Source: Congeria kusceri (lineage: Eukaryota > Mollusca > Bivalvia > Myida > Dreissenidae). From it: 64,000 nucleotides of DNA. Below, one piece after another: positions 1-12,700 of this stretch. Where the stretch lies: NCBI GenBank assembly GCA_027627225.1, contig CM051024.1, forward strand, positions 77,799,504-77,863,503, read 5' to 3'. The translations under genes were made by a program, and so were the position numbers. Numbering within the stretch: the stretch's first letter is position 1; the number at the start of each line of letters is the position of its first letter. The notes under the pieces were generated by a model that saw nothing but the letters and a program-made list of their open reading frames with translations, did not search any database and was not told the DNA's origin.

Positions 1-3000
1 TATCTAAACCCTACTCCCAGGATTCCTATTCTAATGTTTAACATATGGCCACAAAGTGTTTTTTTCTGGGGTCAGCTTTTCGGAACTGATAATAGTTCTA
101 ACAGTTGTGTGAATTTATACTTAATTCACAAGGACACAACGGTGAAGAGTAAAACAATAAACTGAAGAAAAACTATCATTAAAATTACACAAAAACAACA
201 TTTCAAACTTAAATAACAAAATTAAATACATGAAACTACAGTATATAGGCACAACTGAATATTGTTATTCAAATATTGTAAGGAACAGCAATAAAATACA
301 TTATTTTGTTCTTAATTATTGCAATCACACTTAATAAAGACTTACTTGAGAACAGTGACTTTTGTAAGACAATGATATATGTTACATTACTTAGATGCTA
401 AACTACTTCTGTCAAGAGTCATTGTCGAAATAGGTCAACTAGCATAGAAAAAGCTGAATCAAAAAGGCCTTATTTTGAACACTATTTGTTCACCAAGCAA
501 TAACAGCTTGTGCAATTTGAAAATGTTCAATTTTAAGGTAAAAACTTTATCTTTCTCACAGATTTATGCAACCATGCATTTTCAAAGTCAAATATAATAC
601 TTAACATTAAAATGCCAATAAAACATCAAAATGAAACACGCAAAAAAAGCAGGGAAACGTAGGTGTCAATAATGGTTCATAAACCCTGGAAGAATATTTT
701 TATGGCTTTTACAACTGCGCTACATCTACTGTGCAACTGCTTTCGTATTCTGTTATTAAAGTTTACCACGTGTTTCCAATTATATTTAGGTAGACGACAG
801 GTTTTCAGTTTAAAAATTTTTAACGTGCTAGCATAATTGTTAGAATGATTCCTTTTACCACACATTTTTAAATAAATAGCCAGTCAGCAGCATAATTTCT
901 GAGTTTAATTTGATACATTTATTTATTTTAACACAAATCTGCGAGAAAGATCATTTAAAATCTGCATCTTCATAAAACTTGGATGTACTTAACCAAAATA
1001 TGTACATTTTGCATGAGAAAACAATTATAAAATGACAAATATTGATCTCAAAAGTCTGTATTATATTAAGCTAAAAGTCTAACATCAAATAAGACTAATT
1101 TTCTCAACACGATAGTGTAATAGCGTTAATGAGTAAGAAACACTCGAACAACGGTGATGCTGAATTGAAAGCTGTGAAACGGCGATCACTCTTCGACAGA
1201 CGGAAAATATAGAACTACAGGTCACACTTTCTAAAGAATACTACCTACAAGAGAGTAAAGATATGGCAGAAACGTGTTAGGAAATATTTTATTTAATAAT
1301 AGGAATGATAAGATATCAACTCAGCAAATATATTCTCTAAACAACATACACAATTCCTGTTCTCGTCAATTCATGTTCTCGTCAATTCATGTTCTCGTCA
1401 ATTCCTGTTCTCGTCAAGTCAAGAACATTATCCATGTAGTACATGAATTTCTATTATATATTTGGACAAGATTTGTGTGCGGTTTTACCTCATCATCTGT
1501 ATGAAAGCATGTAAAGAGATGAAAACTATTATAATATCTTCCTTCAGCTTTATAATTATGTTCAATGACGAACATCTAAGATTTTTTGCTACATTAACGT
1601 TACATGTAATTGACATTAACGGTACAATTCAAATAAATCCAAAACGTTGAAAAATAAAAGTAAGATGCTGGAACAAAATTTACATGTACAATTTTCCTGT
1701 ATGTAATAACTTAAGTCAGTAAATCCATGCTATGCCATTTGGGTCTATTTCCGTACAATTAATTAAAAACTCTATTTACGAGTATTATAAAATTAGCATT
1801 ACTGTATTATGCCTGTACAACAATAAATGCCACTGTTAACATAAAAAGACTACAAAGGCACAGGAAACTAATTATTAAATCTATTGGCTTTAAATAGAAT
1901 ACAACAGGGAAACTAAGTATGTAAAATTTTAAATAAAAATTAGAAAATAGAAAATAAAACAAGGCCAATCAAATTATTACAATATGAAGATATGCTGAAC
2001 GTTGGGAGTTGTGTACAAATCCATACAAATAAATTATGGCTATCTAAAATTTATAATAATTAATTGCTGATTGACTGGCAAATATATATGTTGGCAAGTT
2101 TACATCATGGTAGTTTAAAATACTATTTTCAATCGAAAGCACCAAACCCGCAAACCAATTTTTATTTTGATATGGCCTCATGTTGAATATTGAATAGCAA
2201 ATTCACTAATGTCGATCTGTAGTCGAAAGAAACTATTTTTCTGCTTTTCAATACTATATTATATATATAACACCAATATTAATACATATTATATAAATAC
2301 ATTTATTACTGAACATTCAATAATGGCATATTTTGAGTTCTCCACACACAAATAAAATCTGTTTATTGCGCAATAAATCATGATCAGAAAATAGTTCCAA
2401 AACTGTAATTTATTCACCAACGAATTTGTTACACTGTTTGACGTCACTGCAAACCACTTGAAAATGCAAGGAAAAAATCAAAGTAGAACTTTTAAAATGG
2501 TGTTTCTACCTATATCATCTTATGCTGCATAAATGCAACATGAATTCTGACATTAGTGAATTTGCCGATTCTAACAGATCTATATACAGATCACCAGAGG
2601 GCTAAAATCTATCATCTAGCCTATAAAAGTTTCAAATGCTAATATCTGTTCCCAATCTGCAGTGTAAAACAGTGGAGCACTGTGATTTAAGCAAAAAACC
2701 CCACCTATCTTAGATCTTTATAACATCTCGAGATTTATAGAATTACACTTCCTAATTTACATACGACTACGTAAATATTGTTATCTTGTTGTAAACAATA
2801 ATTATAGTATATGATACCTTTATAAAAGACTTATGCTCACAAGTTGTTCCAAACAATAATCAAACTGGCAAAAATTAGTCTGAATGAAGCAAAACATATC
2901 AACTATTTTTTGTATTATTTTGTTTTTCCTCTTGAATCTTTACAGGTTTATAAATGCCTAAATTAGACACACATAGATGATTTCTATCTTAATTTTGGAT

Positions 3001-3605
3001 CCAGATATTAATTAAAATGACAGCGAATTCAACATAAAACACAACTTTATCGTCACCTGTCATGAAGCATATGCTATGGCCAGTGTTTTGAGATGCAGCA
3101 GACCCTAGACATCACTTCTCTATTGTCAAAGTTTCAGACAAGTGGAAAAACACAATGTACTGTTTTTGGCAGATGTATTAATCTGTCCCAAAAGCATACA
3201 TTTTGTGGCTTAATTTTTGCTTTAGGGTATTTTACTGATAGCTTACAATGAACATACGCAGTTTTTTTAAATTTACAAAGGTTCTAGGATAAATAATTGT
3301 CTTTGAAACACATTTCATGAATTTTCAACTATCATTAGAAAGAACAGATTTTATATATAAAAAAATATGTGTGTTACTTGTTTTTCAATGCAGATTTATA
3401 CAGGGAACCGGCAGTAATGAAAACAGGATTATAAGTCTCCATGCAGGGTACCATCCATCTCCAGCCAAAAATAGAATAAATGAACAGCAGGCTATAAATA
3501 GAAACAGGGTGGAAAGCACTGAAAAACACTTCAAACAAGACTTGACTGGTCTTCTTGCGTGCTGCCCAGTGCCAAGAGACTGGCTAGCACCAACACCAGA
3601 CTTAC
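1..3605 (-). other. Quaking intron downstream of exon 5b, partial
   Basis: AT-rich intron sequence runs off the left edge. I see no exon that looks like the expected QKI C-terminal region (proline- and alanine-rich, ending in a tyrosine-rich motif) on the minus strand. The only clear internal structure is a small minisatellite at 1359-1422. Confidence 0.6.
1359..1422. repeat. 16-bp tandem repeat, four copies
   Basis: Four consecutive copies of GTTCTCGTCAATTCAT, with the final copies slightly changed. Confidence 0.85.
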
Positions 3606-3729
3606 GAGAGGCCGAGGACGCGGTCGTTGTTTGTTGCGATGAGGCGGGTTTCGATGTATCACGATATGTCCCATTAATAATAGCTAATTCCATAAGTTGG
3701 CGTTTCTTTAAATCATCCTCACCATCCGG
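3606..3729 (-). CDS. qki: Quaking exon 5b: duplicated QUA2 exon, alternative copy 2
   Basis: The exon encodes 41 codons plus C (124 bases), starting [20 protein letters not shown], then TYRD and a Ser/Thr/Gln-rich tail ending TASSAS. Over the first 24 residues it shares 20 with exon 5a. The differences are two E/D swaps, M to R just before the RNA-contacting Gln, and L to I. The acceptor is CTTTTTTAG|CCG and the donor TCTC|GTAAGT. Start and end phases equal those of 5a, so either can join exon 4 to exon 6. Using both in sequence puts TGA at the fourth codon of 5b. A less likely alternative is that 5b acts as a terminal exon, since its frame stays open past the donor to about 3385. Confidence 0.88.
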
Positions 3730-6700
3730 CTAAAAAAGATCAACAATCAACAGGTTAAAACAAACAAGTGTTAGCCACACAGTTTTATCGTTGGGTGTTA
3801 ATCAACGTGTAAACATGTTAACGCCCGACTGATCAAGGGCAGAACTTACGAGCAGCAGCCATAGTCATGGGGACTATAAATTTGTTATCACGGTAAGTTC
3901 CGTTCAAGATGGCAAGTTCCATTAGCTGCATTTTCTTGAGCTCGTCTTCACCTTCGGGCTGAAATACACGGCATAGTCACGTAACATACAACACCAGGCT
4001 TGTAAGCCCACATCTTCTGAGCAATCGGAATTGATATATTGAGCCCATCAGTTGTTGAAGCTGATTTCTATTAAATTCACTGTAAAAATATGATATACAA
4101 ACAATGGAGTTTTTGTGAACTAAAAAGGGACCAAAAAGAGCAACTCGAGCAAAAATCGAACTTCGAAATATTTACCAGTAATATACATAGAAACATTTAT
4201 TGCTGAATTATCTCTTCCACCGATACAAGTTATTGAATGTTTACAACTGCTAATTCCATTACAAATTTTAATTATCAAGGGCAGACATATTATGATGTTT
4301 TTTGAACTGAATTTTCAAAAACTTATTTTTGTCTTCCAAAGATAAAAGTACTCAACTATTAATTCATTATTATTCTGATAAATGTGTTTAAACTTGTTTT
4401 CACACATGGCTGGAAGTTTTAACTAGACTTATTTTGGCAAAACATGAGTTTTGCATCTGGTCTGTCGAGTACTAAAATGCATCTGGACTGTCGAGTACTA
4501 AAATGCATCTGGTCTGTCGAGTACTAAAATGCATCTGGTCTGTCGAGTACTAAAATGCATCTGGTCTGTCGAGTACTAAAATGCATCTGGTCTGTCGAGT
4601 ACTAAAATGCATCTGGTCTGTCGAGTACTAAAATGCATCTGGTCTGTCGAGTACTAAAATGCATCTGGACTGTCGAGTACTAAAATGCATCTGGTATGTC
4701 GAGTACTAAAATGCATCTGGTCTGTCGAGTACTAAAATGCATCTGGACTGTCGAGTACTAAAATGCATCTGGTCTGTCAACTACTAAAATAAAACTTGGC
4801 AAGCTCTATCATACACTCATTAAGCAGTTCCCAGTTTAAAACCTCGAAACAATATTTTTGGCATCAATGGAAACACCTGACTCCATAATCATTGTTTGTA
4901 TCATTAGAAAAAGCACCGGAATGGAATAATCAGTTCCTGCTATTAATTATGTATTCACGCTTCTCACTATGGCATCTTCTAATTCAAAAACAATAAATTG
5001 TATTGATATTGTTGAATATTGCATGCAAAGAGCTTTGCAGACAAAGAAAAGGTATCAAAATGTGCATTAAGTATGCACATTATGCTACATTACTAGGGTC
5101 GAGTGTGAAACTATTGTATCTGCTTAACATTTCTATATCAGATACAATACTTTCATGCTCAACCCTTATATTTTAATTATTTGAAAGATTACAAGATTTT
5201 CTCGAGAATATATGTGTGGGTGATGTACACCATGTTTCTAAGGTCATATTGTAGTGTCTCTGATTATCTAAACAAAACAGCCATGTTTTCAAGTATCATG
5301 ACAAAAATAGAAACTTAACACTTTACCCTCTAATTAAGCCATTTGGGCAACAATCTTGTATAGGCCACCCTATTTCTGTACAAAACTTACCTGCCAAGAA
5401 AAAAAGCTAGTTATTTACAGTGGCACGTTACAGCAACCAGTGAGTGATAATAGCACCAGATAATTGCTAAAAAAATCCACAAGTTATCTGTTCCTCTATC
5501 AGCAACAGGCTTTGATGACTGTTTCTTTCAGTGCAGGAGATGTTTATCCACTGCATGGATAGAAAACATGACCAGGGACTCATGTATACATCATGCATTG
5601 CACCCCCACCACACACCCTGACACTTTATGAGAGATGTGTGTTTATGCCAAGTGTCAAGTTTGAGGACTTCTGGGAAAATTGGTTCGAAAATGCAGGTGT
5701 ATGCCAAAGTTCTATTACAATGAGCCAATCTTTTCTTGAATTACAATGTACATTCAACAATATATAGAATGTTAAATTGAAACACAAAAGCACAACAACT
5801 TTGAATCAGTTAAGAGTTAGAATGAAATTCCCAATCCAAAAGGCATAAATTATAGACTTTCGAAGTCATTCAAAAATTCTTAAAAGAAATATGTTTCATC
5901 AGTTTAAAGCCTGCAACTGGTATTTCTGGGTAATCAAATCTATGAACAAACAAACTGATTCAATCTGAAAAACCCAATAAAATGTTCTAGGGTCGGGGCA
6001 TTTTTTTTAGGTAGGTCGGGTTACCTGAAACAAACATATTTTTTTTTACACCTTACAAATAAATCTGAAAAAAAAGAGTGGCTGAATAAAAATATTTTAC
6101 TTAAAAAATTTGATATTGGGATATAAATCAAAGTAAACAAACAGTGGCAAAAGAAAGACATCTTGATTCTCAGCAATCTAGTATTGCACATGCCCAGTTC
6201 ACATCTCCGATCAAACAACAAACAAGATGCACAAAGTAATGGGAACAGGTAGACCCAGGAACACTGCAGTTCCCCTGATCAAGACAATGCATTCAAGACA
6301 CAGCCCACCCAATTAGACACCTGTGTGGATGTAAAGATCGCTCTCTTACTGCACACTGCGCAATTAAGATCACTAATTAGTTATCTCAATCTCAATAAAT
6401 GGTCCGTGTTGAAGAAAACACAATGCATGTTAAGGGCTTCTGTCATGCACAGCGAGGATTTTTAATGAGGAATGATGAAAAGCATGTCGTTTTTTCTCTC
6501 ACAATGATTGGCCATCATTATGCGATCTACGATGACCCAATGTGCTACATACAACAGCGATCTACGATGACCCAATGTGCTACATACAACAGCGATCTAC
6601 GATGACCCAATGTGCTACATACAACAGCGATCTACGATGACCCAATGTGCTACATACAACAGCGATCTACGATGACCCAATGTGCTACATAAAACAGCGA

Positions 6701-9700
6701 TCTACGATGACCCAATGTGCTACATACAACAGCGATCTACGATGACCCAATGTGCTACATACAACATATTACAAGACTAGTTAGCAATATTAGCAACAGA
6801 CAGCGAGGAAAACTAATTCCAACTGAATAGCAACAGAAGCATATTACTATTGTTATATTGTAAAGAAAGTTTGCTATTTGCTAATGATTTACTTCTAAAA
6901 TGAACACTCTGAACAATATTCTTCACCATTTTTTTTTCAGAATTCTGAACAAACTACGCAAGTCTGCGATGTACAAGAATACTTCGATGACAATATCCGG
7001 AAATTGTCGCCTGCAGTCGAAAAACTAAATGACAAAATCATGGGAAGGAACAAACAGAGATGGCAGAAATGCTCAAACTAAATCAAACAGGTCATTTCCT
7101 GTCATGAAATTGTGCGGCAAATTGCCACAGCTTCACTGCTTTCTCATAGTGCCAGTATCCCAGAATCCTTCAAACCATGGAAGAACCATTATCAGTCTTG
7201 AAATAAAACTCCTGGGAACAAAATTTATTTGGATTTGGTTAATAATGCCTGAACAGTTGCTAACGATGTAATCATGTAATCACATAATCGACAGGGGTTT
7301 TTTTAGGGAAAAATTAAGCTATGGAACATTTGTCACATTTATATCTGCAAATATATGAAGATATAATTATTAAATAAGCAATTATTTTGTCTTTTGTAGT
7401 CAATTACACCTAATCTCGTATAATGCAAGAATTTATTATTGTAAAAAAAGTGTTGCCTTTATACTTATAACTAGTGCAGAACGTGCCAGAATAGATTTTC
7501 CTCATACCTACAAAAATGCAAAAAATACCTCTACATGAATTTACCAATCAATCATTTTCTGCCAAAAGATCAAATTCAATGGATAACATATGTAGCAGAA
7601 TACACGGAATCCAAAGTTAATTCCAACGAATGGATATCAAAATAATGAAACCCAGTTTGCCTATAATGTTGCAAGTGCTGCCAACAGCTTACAAGGTCTT
7701 AACTAAATGCTAGCATATTCATGGAAAGCATTCCATGTTCAGAGATGAACCAATCAGAAATAATCCCCGTAATTAAATGAAAGACATATTCATCGCAGGA
7801 TACCAATATATTTGTATTTGGTTCCAATTCTTAGCCTTGGAGATGATGAATACAGAAATGAATGAACTTTGACAGACGTGAGCCTTAGTAGTTTGTAAGC
7901 TAACACTGATAAATGAAAAAGTCTGACATGTAATTGAACTTCAGGTCTCTTACAATCAGGAAATACATCAATCTCATAATGTTAACCACCCAGCTTTTAA
8001 CACACATCAATTCACAAACGAGCCACAATTTTTTCCTCCCAAGCACCAACTCTTTGTTTATGGGATGCCAGTTCAATATCTTACAACTGTTTTCAATTAA
8101 TTTCCCTTTCTTTTCCTGTCTTAAAACTCAATGGAAACATGGTTTCGTTTTATGGGAAGCAGTTTCTTTCTGGTCAATAGTAAATTTATCTCAAAGACCA
8201 ACATAAGATGATTGCTAATACAATTTAACCAATACTCCCTGATCTGATATTTTCAGAAGAAATTTCTCCCCCCCCCCCCCGGATTAATACTGAATTAAGA
8301 TTCTCTTATATAAAATTCATCTCAAAGCCATACATAAGAAAACCTATAACAATTAAACCATTACACTCTGATCATTAATTTCTTGAAAAGCTATCACTCA
8401 ATCCCAGGGCAAACATCAAACAATTTTTCATTCTTTTCACAGCATGGAAACTTTCAGAAATCCCTTGTTACCATGGAAACCAAGTCATCCTGAACCCCCC
8501 CAAGATTAGAACAGCAGTGCTTAGATAACCTATCAAGCAAAAACACTGACTCCTTACCCCATCATTCATTTCCAAATCATGATCCCCTGATCAATTATTC
8601 CAATTCCAGTAACATTCTATCCATCATCTATTTATAATTGGAACATGGGTATGCTTATTCAGTTTCTACTCAACCAATGGTAAACGTGTTGGTGTAATGT
8701 AACATTTCTGTTCCCAATCTTTTTTTGAACTAAATATTCTGATTCGCAATATTTTAACACTTAATTTTCGAACAATCATTTCTGCCCTTTTAATATTACT
8801 AAGAAAGAACAATCATTGTGTATTGTTTGTTGAAAATCCAACCCTCAGATCCCTGACAAAACAATCTGAATGAATTCTTTCTGATGATTGGGGAACATAC
8901 TTTTAAGCATGGAAGAAATAATAATCATGAATGACATGGGTAAAACCAATCCTGCTTTAGGAGAGTAACTTGTGACAAAAAAATCATTGCATAGTGGGCA
9001 AAACAAGGCCCTTAAATAATTATCTTTATCACTTGCCAAACAATATTCTGCCATTAATTCAGCAAAACCTCTATGAATGTAAAAAAGCATTAACTGTTCA
9101 GCAGTTAGTCCAGGAAATCATAGCAGGGTAATATTCATTAACTCATCTAAAAGGTACCATACATTATGCCATTATATTGTCCTGTTATTGGGGGCACTAG
9201 AGCAAAGATTTCATTCAAGCAAGGCATAAGCTTTCTTTATAAGTAATTATACACACATCATCTCGGCAGACATGACAAAACATTAAACGCCAGAACAAGG
9301 AAATGCCTTGGAATAACGGGACACAAATGCACCGGTTTACCTCTAACAATGAAATTAACTGGATATTAATGGGTCATGCCGCTGAATTTGATGTTTTTAA
9401 TATGTTATACACCATCACTATTAAACATTTATGGCCCATGTTCTTCCATGCAGTAAATGTAGGCAGGCTTGATACAACAGAACATTACCTTACTTACTTT
9501 TTTTTTTTACAAAAAGCATGTAAAAACATATTTTCCTTAATACCAACCAAAATGAAGACATTTTCATTGCAAAATTAAAGAACATTTTACTGAATTATAT
9601 TAAATTTGTTACAAGTGAAGGACAACACAGTTACGTGACAAGAAAATTAATAAATAGCCAGTGCTCACACATTCAGTCAACACATTTGGCCACTTGGTAT

Positions 9701-12700
9701 AATCACAAATTATGATCACAATGTCATAATAAATACCAAGCAAACATGCAACCTCTTTTGACGATCTCTAATTTGTATCAAAATGTCCCTGAATAAAGGT
9801 AACGGCCTTCCTAAAATCACATAATAGCACTGACATCAAAGCACTACCATTCACAGTGTTGTCAATTTTGTATCTATGATTATACTTAATTAGATTAGCC
9901 CTCTCTGATAGCTATAATTGTATCATAAACCATTCTTGATCTGTTAAGATATTCAAAGGTATCTTAATATAGATGACTGGTATTTATAATAACATTTGAA
10001 TGCACTACAAACTTATACTCAAGCAACACCTCAGGTTACAAAACACTATTTTCTACACATTGTCAATCCCTTATTTTCGAATGATTCATTGTTGCTGTGT
10101 TTATACGTTAAGTTTTCATTGAAGTTTAAAGGTTTTGTTAAAAGTTTATAATAATCATCAACAAATATTTCATTACGCTACTTAAGAAACCAAAAATATG
10201 AAACAACAAGATCTGAAGTATGCTGCAGTGACAAATCACACAAAGTTTCAGTTTTTTGCCCAAAATAACGAACCAGTCATGGGCCATAAGAATTTTGTTG
10301 TGAACTGTGTTCTTTTCACAACTGAACGACTATATTAAATCGTTACCAAAATATTACACGAGAATATTCAATAAACTGTCTACTGTATGGCTGATTTCCC
10401 CAAACAACCTAAACTCTCTTACTTAAAAAATGACATTCTTGTTCCACTTCAATACTGCTATTTACGGACCCAAAAATTATGGATACAGACAAATAACACA
10501 CATTTGCAGGCCTATGCAATGATGTAATCCATGTACTTTATTTCAACAGACACATAATTATAATTATATCTTAATAATATATTATATTATATGCCCTTAT
10601 TTTTCAACTGCATAAGAGGGAAAGTGCACAAAGCACTTTATTTCTATGCAAAACAAAGATAATCCAAAACACCTAGTTTGTCCTTAAATCTCCATGAAAC
10701 GCAGAGGCCAGGAGGTCAATGGTTCTGAATTCAATTTGAAAAAACTCAATCTGACAGATAATTAGTGTCAGATTGGGAAGCCAAATACAAGATGTCATGT
10801 GAAATACCCTTCCTAATGGACCTTGAGTACTACAAGTCATGAATAACTGGGCAACAAGAAGATAAACGGTGGTAACGATTTGTAACGAAACATTTTTTTT
10901 CTGAGAAAATAGGACATGTTTGCTTGAATATTTTTGCCATAACCACGATTTGATTACTGGATAAGCAATAATATTTATAAGGTAATATACTTATCACTGA
11001 GTTTCCATTATTAGATATGCCAAGACTTGTTTGAAGAAGTACCATTTCAAGTTTGCCTTTTACTACGAGACTGATACAGGACAGGTCATCTCTGCAGTGT
11101 TAATCTAGCTTATATTTTGTGCAATGCTAATATTTCGGATTATGGATGTTGCCGCCACGTTTCTTTGCCCCGAGTAATTGACGCTAATCATGAGAAGGAT
11201 GAATTTATTTACTTGATCAATAACCTTGTAAGAAAAAGCTTGATATGGACGAAACACGGAAGACGCAGATATGGGGAGGGGGGGGGGGGTCATTTGTCAA
11301 GAGCCGATCAAACGGAATGAAGTAATTCATTCTTGCACTGCATTATCCCAAGCATGAAGTTTGAATTCTTGATTAATATATATTGATCAGCATCTTCTCT
11401 GCTTGTGTTAGGCCTAAAGATCGGAGCCAACTTGCAATGAGACTTTGAATTGCTGATTAAGAATTACCGTGCAAACTTTGTCAGAAATTTAAAGAAAACA
11501 GTAATTAAATGAACCCAAAGACCTAACAAGATTTACCCAACTCGTTAGCAACTCTCTGACCAGTTCTTAGGATGCATTCAATTCAAAGACCTGGCAAACC
11601 TTCCAAAATCCCGGATTAGCTTCCTATTCAACATATTATTCAAACAGCCACTACAATATTTTGTCTTCAACCTTTACAAGAAATTATACAATGGGGTTTA
11701 ATTCATAAGATTCAACAGAATCCTAATTACTTTCTACTGACCAAAAAATCTTCGAAAAGGGTGTATAAACCACTAAACAACAAATGACAGAATAAGCGAA
11801 CATATTAATTTTCGCACATCTAAAATTGTTGAAATGTTCTAAACAAGCTGGTAAAGAATGTCCAAATATTACAGGTGAATTTCCTCTTGAAATATACAAC
11901 AGTAGAAAAACAGATTCAAAATCTGCTCGTCTTTAAAGACATTGCCAATTTCACATTTTTTCACTAAGATCTTCGACCCTTATGCTCCAAATCATTCAGT
12001 AATCAGCGCACATTTGAAACTGAAGAGTTCCTAAAAATTATCACCAATTTTTCAAGATGTGTTCCACCTGAAACTGCTTAATATTTTGAAATTTGCCTCG
12101 AAAAAATATCAACAACTTGATAGGAACCTTCCCAGAGAGCTGAGCTATCTTTAAACTCTTGAAAATGGTTTCAATACCATGCAGAAACAAAGATTCATCA
12201 CTGCTAGTCCAATGACATAATCAATTAAGATAAATTAGAGGTATACAATCAATTTTCTCCCAATTAACCATGAAAAATGTGTACCTTGCAATCTAAGACA
12301 AGGTGTTTGAAACTGATTACAAAGGTACATGTACATGTTGCAAAAATCATGTCTTTAAATAATTTCATAAGTACAAGTTTAATAAATCCTGTTGTGGACT
12401 GGTTTTATTTGTACATAGGACAAAATATATATTTCTAAAATTTTGTTCTGATAAACAATACTACCGGTACTTGATGTTTATAGTTTCCAATGAATGAATA
12501 CAATATCTTTGTAGTCTATATTGGACGATGCTTTTTGGAATTGCGAATTTCTCCTGGACTTTGGCAATTGCTGTCAGAGACCAAAAGCACATTATCAGTG
12601 AACTCAAACTTCAGTCAAATAAGTGAAAAAAAAACAAAGACTGCACCTACCGAAGGCACTAATAATTTCTTAACCTCCTCCACTGCCTTTATTAACTTAA

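Larger units (their letters stand above)
3959..12650 (-). other. Quaking intron 4
   Basis: This 8.7-kb intron is AT-rich and without recognisable exons on either strand. It contains two minisatellites (4453-4790, 6524-6765), a partial short inverted-repeat element (5953-6056) and homopolymer runs such as the C tract near 8268. The open frames of 60-90 codons here have no family resemblance or splice context. Confidence 0.7.

Noticed and set aside
1..3600. Search for the C-terminal quaking exons
   Set aside because: No proline/alanine-rich or tyrosine-rich exon with matching phase was found, so they are taken to lie outside the window.
3317..3733. Plus-strand 138-codon open frame
   Set aside because: It is the antisense shadow of quaking exon 5b, which has protein similarity and splice sites on the minus strand.
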